Positions 14,084-27,800 of a DNA stretch of 64,000 bases are shown here, piece after piece. The notes beneath the pieces are model-generated. The model saw only the letters and a program-made list of their open reading frames with translations. It had not been told where the DNA came from and ran no database searches. The position numbers were made by a program, and so were the translations under genes. The stretch comes from Shinisaurus crocodilurus (taxonomy: Eukaryota > Chordata > Lepidosauria > Squamata > Shinisauridae): NCBI GenBank assembly GCA_021292165.1, contig CM037881.1:2976001-3040000 (forward strand), written 5' to 3'. Each line of letters begins with the position of its first letter. Within the stretch, counting starts at the first letter, position 1.

Positions 14084-15771
14084 GATAAAGATTAAATTGG
14101 AGAGTCAAGAGCTGATACAAGTTTCCTGTTGCAGGAGCTAGTTTACTGGGGTGCATTCTTCCTTATGAACCATCTTTGAATGGTTTTCCACAGAAGCCGT
14201 TATCACCTTCTCAAAAATAAGTATGGAGGAAATGCTAGCATACCTAGGGCTGAGTATCTCTGCAATAGAGAACTGCCTTTGTTCCATCACCGACACTGCT
14301 GGAAGCAGCTGAAAAACAAACAAAAACCTTCATCCTCTGCCCTCCCATCGAGCTTCTGTTCATCCCTGATCTAGCCTGCTCCTTGTAGCCAGATTCGTTG
14401 ACCCAACTGTGCTGGCAGTAAAAGGGCCCACCCCAGCCACGGCTAGAACTCACTGCATTGTTCACTCATAATTCACAATTAGTTCCAAATAACACAAGAG
14501 CTAAGCAGGAAGAAGTACAGTTACTGAAGGGGCCTCCTGGATCAGAACCTGCAGAAGCTCAGAACTACAGAACAGCCTACCTGAGAAATCTGGCTCACGT
14601 AGTGCAGATGGGCAGTATCTGGGACGGGCAGAAACAAGGAACAGTTGAAAGAATTCAAGAGGCTTCCTGGTGCCAGTGACAAAGACAGTTTGTCAAACAC
14701 AGCCAAGTCCTGCAAAAACAATAGCATCAGAGATACACCACAGAACAGGGTAATAAAAGTATGGTGCTTGACTTACACAGGGAGTTTTTAAAAAGCTACC
14801 ACCAACATAAGGGAATAACCAAACTGGAACAAAAGAGAGGAACAAAAAAGTTTTTTTAAAAAAGGAGAAATAGCCAGAAGAATAATAGAGGGTAAGATAC
14901 AGCAAGAACGAAAGGAATTGAGTAAGAAACAGCACAAGAAGGGAAGAGAGGTTAGCCATGGGGGGTGGGGGTTGACTGAGGGTAGAAAAGAAAGAGGCCT
15001 TTGGATTGTAACGCGGGCATGAGCAGAGCTCAGCAAATGTGGAAACTGGGTGGGGATTCTCTTCACTCAGGTGATATTTATAGCTAACTAGCTTTTTTTA
15101 CCCGGCGTTGCATGGGTCGTCATTTTCCTATAGACACCATTTGTTCAAAATTCCTTAAGGGAGCTGTCCGCTGTTTGGAATCCCTTGGAATCCCAGCTCC
15201 CCCCGGAATCCCAGCCCCCCCAGGTTTACAGAAAGAAATCCCAGCTCCCCCGGGACTACCAGCTCCCCTGGGACTGCACAATGACATCCCAGCTCCCCCG
15301 GGACTACACAATGAAGAATTCCCTGTGTCCCGCCCCCAGTACTACACAATGAAATCTATGCTCCCCCCCCCGGGACTATGCAACAATGTTTTCCCTGTCC
15401 CCCCCCAGACCACACAATGAAATCCCTGCTTCCCCCCCCCCCCCGGGACTACGCAATCAAATCCCTGCTTCCCATCCCAGTACTACACAATGAAATTCCT
15501 GCTCCCCCCCATGGAACCACACAACAACGAATTCCCTGCTCCTCACCCTGGGACCACACAAAAATGAATTCCTTGCTGCCACCCCCCACTCACCCCCCCG
15601 GGAACACACAATGGTGTTGCCCGGGTTGTCATCTTCCTATAGGCACTGTTTGTTCGAAATTCCCCCACCCCCACCGCCGTGTAGGCCCCGCTGCAGTTCA
15701 TATGAACATTCTGTTTGGACGTAGGAGGGATTTGCATATCCGCTTCTGATTGGGCCCCTGTGGTGGCAGTG

Positions 15772-15819
<48 letters not shown>

Positions 15820-18800
15820 GCGATCACTCGTGACCGAGTAAGATTGTCTTCCAGGATAAAAAATTTACAAAAAGAAAAATTTTAAAAGGAGGAAATTCTA
15901 AAGAAAATTGTGTAGACTCTAGCGATGGGTCCGTAAGTGACTGTGGAGGCCAATTCTAGATCCACACAGCTTCCCACAGTGAGGACACAGGTTACCAGAT
16001 GGAAGATGGTCCTGTAAAGGATTCGTTTGACGTGCTTTTCACTTAGCACGTCTCTCCCTTTCACCTTGCACTCGGGCTTCTTCAAAGTCCATGGAACCTT
16101 TGTGAAAGGCCAACCTCCATTTAGATCGTTCATGGGCCAGAGCTTCCCAGTTTTCGATGTTTATATTGCATTTTTTTAGATTAGCCTTATGAACATCTTT
16201 AAACCTCTTATATTGACCACCGATATTCCGCTTTCCATCCTTGAGTTGGGAATAAAGTAACTGCTTTGGGAGACGGCAGTCAGGCATTCGAACAACATGA
16301 CCGGTCCACTGAAGTTGGTGTTGAAGGATCATTTTTTCAACGCTAGTAGTCTTTGCTTCTTCCAGTACACTGACCTTTGTTCGCCTATCTTCCCAAGTAA
16401 TTCGCAGGATTTTCCGGAGGCAACGTTGATGAAATTTTTCAAGGAGGTGGAAGTGACGTTTATAGATAGTCCATGTTTCGCAGGCATACAATAAAGTTGG
16501 TAATACAGTGGCTTCATAAACCAGTGTTTTGGTCTTCTTACAAATATCCCGATCCTCGAACACTCTATGTTTCATTCGAGAAAACGTGGCACTTGCAGAG
16601 CTCAAACGATGCTGGATTTCACTGTCGATGTTAGCTGTAACAGAAAGAGAGCAGCCAAGATAGAGAAAATGATCGACATTTTCCAGTATTGCCCCGCCAA
16701 GCTGGATAGATGGCATCACCAAAGGGTTAGCTTGCACTTGCTGATGAAGCACTTTGGTTTTTTTGATGTTAAGTGAGAGACCAAGTTTTTCGTATGATTC
16801 TGCAAAAGCATTTAGGATAGTTTGGAGATCATCCTCTGAATGTGCGGAGACCACATTATCTTCAGCATACTGAAGTTCCACAATGGAGGTTGTAATTACC
16901 TTACTTTTTGCTTTCAGCCTGCTGAGATTAAAAAGCTTTCCATCTGTTCGATATATAATTCCCACACCAGTGGGAAGTTTCCCCTCGACAAGATGTAAAA
17001 TCATGGCGATGAAAATAGCAAATAATGTTGGGGCGATAACACATCCCTGTTTAACACCTGATCCCACTTTAAATGGAGCACCATGAGAGCCGTTGTTGTC
17101 CAAAACCGTTGCTGTCATGTTGTCATGGAGAAGTCGCAAGATATTCACAAATTTATTGGGGCATCCAATTTTCATAAGGATAGTCCAGAGAGCTGTTCGG
17201 TCTACAGTATCAAAGGCCTTAGCCAAATCAATAAATGCCATATAAAGGGGTTGATTTTGCTCCCGGCATTTTTCTTGGAGCTGACGTGCAGTAAAAATCA
17301 TGTCTACTGTCCCTCTAGAGGGGCGGAAACCATATTGAGTTTCAGGGAGGATCTCTTCTGAAATAGAAGAGCTATTTGAAGAGCTGGGAAGGGAACTCAA
17401 GAACTTCGGGGCCCAGATAGTTTTCTCATCCATCCTTCCAGTACTTGGAAGAGGCATAGAAAGGGAAAGAAAAATACTCCGAGTGAATGACTGGCTACGA
17501 AGGTGGAGCCGACGTGAGGGATTTGGATTCTGGGACCACGGGCTACACTTCCTGGAAGATGGACTGCTGGCAAAGGATGGGTTGCACCTCACAAGGACTG
17601 GGAAGAATGTGTTTGGACACAGCATGAGGAACTTAATCAGGAGGGCTTTAAACTGAATCCAACAGGGGAGGGAGACATAAACTCGGGGGTACCAATGGAA
17701 GAAGGCCTCTTTGCCACAATGGAGAGAACAGCTCCAGCGGTGCCCATTGATAGTCTACCACAAAATGTAGGGGGAAAGTCGGACTGTAGAGCACATAGTC
17801 TTCAATGTCTCTATACTAATGCCCAGAGTATGGGCAACAAACAAGACGAACTTGAACTCTTGATACATGAGGGCAAGTACGACTTGATAGGGATAACTGA
17901 AACCTGGTGGGATGACTCCCATGACTGGAATACAGCAATTGAAGGGTATAACTTGTTCAAAAGGAACAGAAGCAACAGAAAGGGAGGTGGAGTTGCACTG
18001 TATGTTAAAAATACGTATCTCTGCACAGAGATACAGGAAGAGGAGCTTGGCAGCCCCATTGAGAGCATCTGGGTTAAAATAAAGGGGGCAAAGAATAAAG
18101 CGAACATGGCGGTTGGAGTCTACTACCGACCACCCAATCAAGGAGAAGACGAGGATGGAACTTTTGAAAAACAAATTGCCAGTGTTTCAAGGAGGCACGA
18201 TGTGGTAGTAATGGGAGACTTCAATTTCCCTGATATCTGTTGGGAGACTTATTCAGCCAAACATGGCCCCTCCAAGAAATTCCTGAGCTGTGCTGCAGAT
18301 AACTTCCTCCTACAGAAAGTGGAGGAAGGAACTAGAGGATCGGCTATCCTTGACCTGATTCTAACCAACAGAGACGAGTTAGTGGATAAAGTGGCAGTTT
18401 CGGGAACTCTGGGGGAAAGTGACCATGTTATACTTGAGTTCTTGATTCTAACAGAAGCAAAAGCTGAGTGTAGCCAAACACGTACCCTGGATTTTAGGAA
18501 AGCCAATTTTAACAAACTCAGAACAATGATTAGTAAGATCCCATGGCAAATGACTCTCACGAGAAAGGGAGCCCAGGAGGGGTGGGAGTTTTTAAAAAAG
18601 GAAATTTTAAAGGCACAATTGCAAACAATTCCCACAAGGAAAAAAGGCAGAGGGCAACAGAAGAAGCCAATGTGGCTTCACAATAAACTCAAAGATGACC
18701 TGAAAAAAAAAAAGGACACGTATAGGAAGTGGAAGGAAGGACAGGCTACAGGGGAAGAGTACAGGCAGGTAGCACAGAACTGCAGGAATAGTGTCAGGAA

Positions 18801-21800
18801 GGCTAAAGCTGAGAATGAGCTAAGGTTAGCGAGGAATGCTAAAAGCAACAAAAAAGCTTTCTTCAGATACATGCACAGTAAAAGACAGAAGAAAGAACTG
18901 GTGGTTCAACTACGCAATGAGGATGGCAAATTGATAACAGAAGACAAAGAAAAGGCAGAAGTGTTCAATTCCTACTTCGGCTCGGTCTTCTCCCAAAAGA
19001 GGGTCTATGACCCCCCTGGCAAACCTGAAATGCAGACTGAAGGGGCAGAATTGCAGCTTGAGATTGATAGGCAAATGGTCAAGGAGCACCTGATTACTCT
19101 GAACGAGTTTAAATCTCCAGGGCCTGATGAGCTGCATCCTAGAGTAATAAAGGAACTGGCAGAAGAACTCTCAGAACCACTGTCTATTATCTTTGAGAAA
19201 TAATGGAGGACAGGTGAAGTGCCAGACGACTGGAGGAGGGCAAATGTTGTTCCCATCTTCAAAAAGGGCAAGAAGGAGGAACCTGGGAACTATAGGCCAG
19301 TCAGTCTGACATCAATCCCCGGGAAGATTTTTGAGCAGATTATAAAGAAGTCAGTCTGCAAGCACCTTGAAAACAATGCAGTGATTACTAGAAGCCAGCA
19401 TGGATTTGTCAAGAACAAATCCTGTCAGACTAATCTGATCTCATTTTTTGATCGGGTAACCTCCCTTGTGGACTGTGGGAATGCTGTGGACATTATATAC
19501 CTGGACTTCAGCAAAGCTTTCGACAAAGTGCCTCATGATATCCTGATTAGTAAGCTAGCTAAGAGTGGGCTAGATGGAACAACTATCAGGTGGATCCACA
19601 ATTGGCTACAGAATCGGACTCAAAGAGTGCTTATCAATGGTTCCTTCTCAAACTGGGGAGAGGTAACGAGCGGGGTACCACAGGGCTCGGTCCTGGGCCC
19701 GGTGCTCTTCAACATTTTTATTAATGACTTGGATGAGGAGGTACAGGGAATGCTTATCAAATTTGCAGATGACACAAAGTTGGGTGGAACAGCTAATACT
19801 CTGGAAGACAGAAACAAAATTCAAAGTGACCTCGATAGGCTGGAGCGCTGGGCCGAAAACAACAGAATGAAATTTAACAGGGATAAATGCCAAGTGCTGC
19901 ACCTAGGGAGAGGAAACCAAATGCAGAGTTACAGAATGGGGGACACTTGGCTCAACAATACTACAAGTGAGAAGGATCTTGGAATTGTGGTAGATCACAA
20001 ACTGAATATGAGCCAGCAATGCGACGTGGCTGCAAAGAAGGCAAATGCAATTTTGGGCTGTATTAATAGAAGTATAGCTTCCAAATCGCGGGAAGTGATA
20101 ATTCCCCTTTACTCGGCACTGGTTAGGCCTCATCTTGAGTACTGTGTCCAGTTCTGGGCACCTCAGTTTAACAAGGACATAGACAAACTGGAGAGGGTTC
20201 AGAGGAGGGCAACAAGGATGATAAAGGGACTGGAAACAAGGCCCTATGAGGAGAGACTGAAAGAACTGGGCATGTTTAGCCTTCAGAAGAGGAGACTGAG
20301 GGGAGATATGATCGCACTCTTCCAGTATTTGAAGGGATGTCACACAGAGGAGGGCAAAGATCTCTTCTCGTTCATCCCAGTTTGCAGGACACGGAATAAT
20401 GGGCTCAAGTTACAGGAACCTAGATTCCACCTAAACATCAGGAAAAATTTCCTGACTGTCAGAGCAATAAGACAATGGAATCAACTACCTAGGGAGGTGG
20501 TGGGCTCTCCCAGTCTGGAGGCATTCAAGGTGCGGCTGGACAGACATCTGTCAGAGATGCTTTGACCTGGATTCCTGCATTGAGCAGGGGGTTGGACTCG
20601 ATGGCCTTGTAGGCCCCTTCCAACTCTACTTTTCTATGATTCTATGATTCTATGATTCTATGATAGATAGAAGACGGTTTGTGAGAATCCTAGCAAATAT
20701 TTTACCTGCGGTAGCTAAGAGACATAAGGCCCCAATAGTTTCCACAGTCTGTTCTATCACCCTTCTTAAAGAGGGTGATAATTATGGCATCGCTGAAGTC
20801 TTCTGGGATCTCTTCTCTTATCCAGATTTTTTCGATGAGTTTATGAAGATGTTGTACAAGTTCGTGGGGCCCTTCTTTAAAGATTTCAGCAGGAATCCCA
20901 TCTGGTCCACTAGCTTTGTTATTCTTCATTTGATTAATGGCTTTTATAACTTCATCCAAAGTGGGGGAGTATTGCAAGTTCCTCTCTAATTTGTTTTTGT
21001 GGGATTTGCGAAAAAATCTCATTATCCACCTTAGATTTATGATTTAAAAGATCATAATAATGCTCTTTCCAACGCAGTGCAATAGACTCTTTGTCTTTTA
21101 AGAGTTTGGTGCCATCTTTTGATTGTAAAGGGTTTGTACCATAGGTTTTTGGTCCATAAATGGCCCTTGTGGCTTTAAAAAAGCCCCGTGCATCATGAGA
21201 TTCTGCAAGACATTCTAAATACCGTTGGAGCGATTTGCATAACCGCTCCTGAATGGCCCCTGCGAACATTCCAAGTAAGGCCATTGGCTCTCATCTATTT
21301 TGGGCTGTACAACCGCGCCGAGGGTTTTTTGGAGATTTGAACCAGCCAGTCTTTGTCCTTGGGTGATGGGGAGTATGCGTGCCAAGTTTGGGGCGGATCC
21401 GTCCAACCGGGTAGGAGCCAATGCGACGCACGCAAGCCGTTCGGACATACGTACGTACGTACACACGTACAAACATTCACATTTATATAGTAGATTCGAA
21501 TGGCCCCGCCTACTGGAGCAAGCAAGAGGAACAGCCTGGTCTGAAACTCTTTCAGAACTAGACGGACTGCCCTCATTTCCAAACAGGTTTATGCTGTGGC
21601 CAGCCTCCGCGTGGGGCCATCTACTTGGAGCCGTCACCCCCTTGCAATGAGCTGATTTGCCAGCTGTGGAGAAGGCAAACCTGGCTTCAGTTACTCGGGC
21701 ACTGGTTATATCCAGACTGGAATACCAAAATGCTCTCTATGGGGAAACGTCACTTAGTTTGAATTCTGGCTGCCAGGATGACTGGCTCATGCAACACCTG

Positions 21801-24800
21801 TCTTGCACTGGTTACCAGACTGAGGGTGCAATCCTATCGACGACTGCACGCCTGGTGATCGGAAACCCCCAAACCTGGAGGCATCTGATCATCCAATGCA
21901 GGGTGGGAGGAGCGATGGAGGCGGTCTTTGCCTCCACCCATCCTTGAACCCTGCAAATTTTGCTAGATACACTTTTTAACCGTCTAGTGAGGATGTTTCG
22001 GAGGGGGTGTCCTGGCCTCTCTGATCCCCTCCCCTCCCTGCCCACTGGAACACCCCCTTTCCCTCCTCTCCAAGGTTACTCTTCTGACCCCAGAGGCCGG
22101 CCAGCACGGTCCTTTCCATGCCAGCTGAGAGGGGGAGGAGGGTCAGGTCTCCAACTCCCCCTTCCAAAGTTGGAGCGCTCTTTCCGACCTAGGGGAGAAA
22201 ACTAAACAATCCTATGGTCCCTGGGACGCTCGCCCAGGGACCATGGGATCACTCTCTAAAGTGGTTTATTTTCATCAGGTAAGTAGAGTGCAAATATTCG
22301 TATCTGATAAGAGAGCTAATTGGTTCATTATTTACACAGAAAAGTCTCCTTTAACTCAATGTATCTGGAAGAAGACAACAACTCAGTTTTAACTGTAGGG
22401 CTAACATGCTTATAGTCAGATTTAATATTAACAAAGCTATTCTTTTAGGCTTGTATCAAGTTGCATTTCTTTGCTCATGGAAGGTTTGTTGATCCAGTGG
22501 AGGGTTCCGTGAACGGAAGGAGGGGGGAAGGCAATTTTAGCTGATTTCGTTCTGTAGCCTCCTTCATCGTCCCCGAAATCCACAGTGTGGAGGTAGCAAA
22601 GGAGGCTGCAGGAGAAAGGGGGCATTTGTGAAAATAGTCTCCCTTCCTCTCATGGAAGCTTCCACTGGAGCAAAGAACCTTCTGTGAGTGGAGACACACA
22701 ATTGGATGCAACCATTCATATCAATGTGTGTGTTTTTTAAAATCCAAACAATCTGATTTAAAATTTAAAAATCCATTAAAAATGTAATTGATTTTTATCC
22801 TCTCTGTTAGGAAATAAAAGAAACCTGGCAATGGCTGGCAGATCTCTTGTAGTTTCTCTAGGAATGGAGTAGAACTGGAGACGTATTTCACTCTTACCGA
22901 ACACTGGGGTAGGATAAGCTGGTACAGATGATCAGGGTGCAGGAACGGGAACCACCGGAGCGACTTCCGCACAAACAGTAGCAATACCTGAAGTGAGAGC
23001 AACCTGAGGGGTCAGGAAGAGGAAAGCCATTTTTTACAGTAAGAGTGAAAGGCAAAGCATGCTCAGGATAAACAGAGGGGCTTCTGTGACAATGTTAACC
23101 TTTTGTGAGGACAAGGGAAAATAAAAATCAGCTGCAGTACTCTGGAAGGGCATGAAGCAACGAAGGAGCTATGCAGAAAGCAGTCGGTTATCTTGAGAGC
23201 CAACCCAACCATCCCCTCCACGCCTTCTAGGATGCTGTTAAACCAACCCTTAGGTAGGATTCTGCCCATAATTTGCCACCTCCCCTCTCCTTCCGTGCCC
23301 TACTTTCTCCTACTTTCTGCTGAGCTTCACTGGTCTCTTCAAGAGCAGAGGTCTTAAGCTCTTGCTGGCAGGCACTTCCTCCAAGACTCCTGCAGAGCTC
23401 AGATTGGCCCATCCACAGCACTGTGGCCTGAAAGCAGAGTTGCGCTGCCCGACCATCTTCAGTGCTGCCTTCTGAATTCTGCAGATAGTTGCGCTGCACA
23501 AGTCCTTCTTTTTGGGTCACCAAAAACAGACGGGCCACGCAGTCAACTTCCCCAGCACTGCTCTTGGAAGGTTCGGGTGTGCTGGCACTTTGTTTTGCCC
23601 TTCCCGCGCGCGACATGTTCCTTCCGGGGGCTCCCAGCTCAGCCGCTGATGTGTCATTGCCCGCTACCCCAGAAGAGATCCTTTCACTGACTGCGGGACC
23701 CTCTGGGGCTCTCTTTTCAGGAGTATGAAGGATCTTCACATCCTCAAAACAGAACTGCACATAAAGCCTATGGGGGGAGAAAGGACAGAGAAGTGGCAGG
23801 AATGCATCTCCAGACCAACCAGAGATTTACTTATTTATGTATTTATTGTATTTGTACCCGGCCTTTCTACCTTACAAAACCAATTAAAATTGATTTAAAC
23901 AATACATCAAAACACAATAAAACATAACAATTATAGAAACATTATTATTAAAGACAGCACCCAACTCAACAGCCTAAAGGCCTTCTTAAATAAAGCGGTC
24001 TTTCCCTGCCGGCGGAAGGACAGCAGACAGGGAGCAAACCTTGGGAGGGAGTTCCACAGCCTGGGAGTGGCCAACCAAAAAGGCCCTCTCGCGAGTCACC
24101 ACCAAACGTGCCTCTGAAGGCGGCAGTCTTGAAAGAAGGGCCTCTCGAGAAGACCTTAGGAACTGGGCAGGCTCGCATGGGAAGAGGCGGTCTTTCAGGG
24201 AGCCTGGTCCCAAGCTGTACAGGGCTTTTATAGATCATAACCAGCACTTTGAATTCTGCCCAGAAACAGACCGGTAGTCCGCAAAGCTGTTGTAACCAGA
24301 GATCTTGCAAAGAGAAAGAAGTGCCACTGCAAAATCAGTCTGCAGAGGTTGTGTAGTTTTTCATTATAGCAGCCATGAGAGGGAGCCATGTCAGAAGCAG
24401 ACAGAAGATACCAAGCCCAGAGTGTTCAGATGACAGGCACGGCACAACCCAACAAGCAGTCTTATGTATTCACAGACTTTTGCCACCCTATGGAAATCCA
24501 TAGGAATAGATCCTATGGGCTGGAGTCCATCATTACAGGGAAGAACTCTTTTTTTGTTGATCGTGGAAATGGGAAAGCACTTGTGAGATAGCTCAGGGAT
24601 ACACAACCTTTATAAAACAAATGAAAACCTGAGGTCCATTTCAAGTGCTGCTTTTGGCTTTTAAAGTCCTATATGGTAGAACCTTGTTACCTTAAGGAAC
24701 ACCTCCTCCTATATCAGCTTCAGAGGCCTTGCTTTCTGTCCCATCATCTCGACCTGTTAAGTGAGTCAGCACAAGAAATAGGACTCTTTTGGGTGGCAAT

Positions 24801-27800
24801 GCCACGGCTCTGTGGAGATCCATCAGGCTCTCTCTGGCTCTTCTTTCCATACACTGAATACTTATCTTTAACAGGCTTTTAAAGTTGAATATTCTACTGC
24901 TGCCAGGTTTTTAAAAATTATATTTTAGATCACTGCCTTTTAGTTTATTTATGTTTTTAATATGTGGTTTTGCTCTGATTTTTTTATTTTATTTTTATGT
25001 TGCTAAACTGCTCTGAGTGCCCTATGGGCAGAAGAGCAGCATGTTACAATTTTGTTTCAGTTGGGTTACACTGGGAGAACAACAAAAACATTACATTGTA
25101 TTTTAGGGTTTTAATTTTTGTGAATTGCGTATAGTGCTTTGGCTATTAGGCAGTATAGAAATGTAATAAATAAATAAATATTTTAAAAACCTATGGATGG
25201 GATCCCCACCCCCCACCCATGCATGAGTAGTAGCCTGGGTTGCAGACTGGCCTAAGGCGCCCTGCAGCAGCAACACCGTCACTGTGCAGATATATGGGTG
25301 AAGAAGAGGGTCCCCAAATGCAAGTCTGGGCTACAGGTGGCTCCTCAGTCTGAAGTGGCTGAAGACGACTGACCTGGAGGACGGCTTTTTGTTTTGCTGC
25401 TGCCCCGCCCCCGGTCCCCAATCCAAAGTTTATAGGTAGCTGCCATTTTCTTTTCTTAGTTCCAGATGGACCTTATAAACTAGGTGCTCGGGTCTTTTCA
25501 CCTGCACGCTTTGATCCATTCTGAGACTCTGCCATTGTTCCCAACTTTTGTGGATTCATGGACCAAAACAAGCAAGACTTGCCTTATTCTCTTTTCTTTT
25601 AGATACTCGTGTGCCACCAGCTGCTGCCAGGAAGGGAAGTCGCTTTGAAGGAATCGTTCAATTGTAAGCTGAAACGTTTCTATTTGCAGAAGGCATCCTG
25701 GAATAAAAAAAGGAGACACATCACCAGTAATTAAGTAACGCTAATTTAAAAAAGCTTACAACTGCATGAAGGATGGCAGACGACGCCAGAGGACTAGTCT
25801 CTCCTCAAAACCCACTTAAGCAGAGTCTTCCCTGACCAGCCCTAGTATCAAACTTATTCTACTCTCAGCAATCCTATCCTCAGTCCTTTATCCTCCTCCT
25901 CCCCCCAATTCCTGTCCAAGACCGCATTCCCTTGCTGGTAATGTTGGGGGCCATATGCTGGTGGTGGACAAAGTGAAGCCAGCAGTGGGTGGGACCACCC
26001 CCTTCTCTCTCTCTGACACCCCCTTCTCCTCCACTCCTCAGACCGGCAGGCCTTTTTAATTCATACAGTTCTCTGACCTGGCATTCTCTCCTGTGGCAAA
26101 TAAGTTCCCATGCAAGTGCCCTGAGCCTTCCAGAACATTTCTGGATGAGCACGCACTCTGGAGCAGGGATGGGGAACATGTGGCCCTCCAGATGTTATCG
26201 GACTGCCATCATCCTGCACCACTGGCTCTGCTGGGTCGGGCTGACGGGAGCTGCAGGCCGTCCGCATCGAGGGCCACACATTCTCCATCCCTGCTGGAGG
26301 GGCTGCAGTCCAGCCAGCCGCATCAGCACATCCCCTCTGTCCTATGAAGAAGGCTCTGATGGTGCAAGAAAACCAGAGCAGTGTTTAGCCTCTTTGCTTA
26401 ATACTCAGCTGGGATCTTCCTTGCTTTGATTTAAAAAGTGGGCAGACATGTTGTTCTTATGAGCCAGCACAACTCCATTACTGAAAATTCTGTGAGTGCC
26501 AACACAGATGGATGGTTCAGAACTCCACAATGTTGATGTTTTGCTGCAATTCCTCCTTTGGCCCTCGATTCCTCACACGAGGCTCTCCAGCTTTGTGGTC
26601 AGCACAACTTGAAGTTCTCACAAACAGAAGACCTCCAGAAAATCATTCTCCACCAGTATAGTAAAAGATTCTTCTTTTTAATGGGACTGAAATGAACAGA
26701 TTCTAAATCTGATGGTGCAAAAATTCCAAAGTAGTGCTCAGCCTCCATGCTGAATACTATGGAGATGGCAAAACTGCCACTTGTCCCTACAGAAGGGGTC
26801 CGTGCCCGACACCAACATTCCTAACAGGCAAGCAAGCACAGTGGGCTCTTCAAGCAGGGTATCAGAGACATGCCGGCATCTAGAGATGTGCTGCCTCTGA
26901 TTCTGGAGGTCGCATGCAGCCATCATAACTAGTAGCCATTGATTTATCCTCCATGAATCCTGAGTTTGGACCAGAACCTGGCATTTGGCAGTCACATTAT
27001 GGATAGATAGATGGATACCTGTTATGTCCTGTACAGCTCCTAATGTATGTCTGGCACTAATATTAAACAGCCCTTATCCCACTTCTCCCCTATACCATAG
27101 AATTGGATCACAAAACAAAACTCAACATAATGGATATGGGACACACCTCTCAGAGCTGTATCAGCACATGGTCTGCCATCCCTGTGGAAAATTACACAAG
27201 GAAGTGCTTTACTTCTGTCTTGTAATTGGAGGAAGCCACTCCTGGAGCCCTTCAACACTCCAAGCAACACCTACCTCCGCAAAAACAAACAAACAAACAC
27301 AAACAAACCACAAAAGAGGTAAAGAATATGAGAAGACTTAAAACACTCAGTGGTTTAACTGATGCCAGTCTATGCCTCTTATGAGACCAGATGCCCTCCC
27401 ACACATCTCCCAGGGACATCTCAGTAAGGCAGGAATAAGCCTATACACAGCACAGCTGGAATGTGCAAAGCACTCCATATGCATTCGATCACTAAACAGA
27501 GGTGAGAAGGCAATTCTTCCTTGTAGCCTTTTGGAAGACAAGTTAGCACTTACCATCCGAGGCTGAAAGCTCTCAGCAGATAAACTGTAGCAGGACCAGG
27601 CTAGTCTGCGATTCAGTTCCTGGGAACTTATGTTGTAGATCTCGGAGGCTGAGCTCAGTTGCTGCAATGGACTGAAGCTTTCCCAGCACCTCTTCTCCAT
27701 CATTGTGTACAGCAGGGAGAAATTTGGAATCTGACATGGTGGGTCCAGAACTTGACACTAGGGAAGGGTTTAAAAAGTCAAATTATCCTACCATAAGCAG

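Noticed and set aside
15637..15819. Open frame beginning with a run of methionines
   Set aside because: It is the (CAT)n microsatellite read in antisense.
16039..17625. 528-codon minus-strand open frame as one gene
   Set aside because: Its first 80 or so codons are antisense to CR1 ORF1; the rest is RT of another LINE. The fusion arises only from the nested insertion.
22721..23002. Whole 93-codon frame as coding
   Set aside because: Only 22825-22987 (or 22898-22987) lies between plausible splice sites; the rest reads into AT-rich intron.
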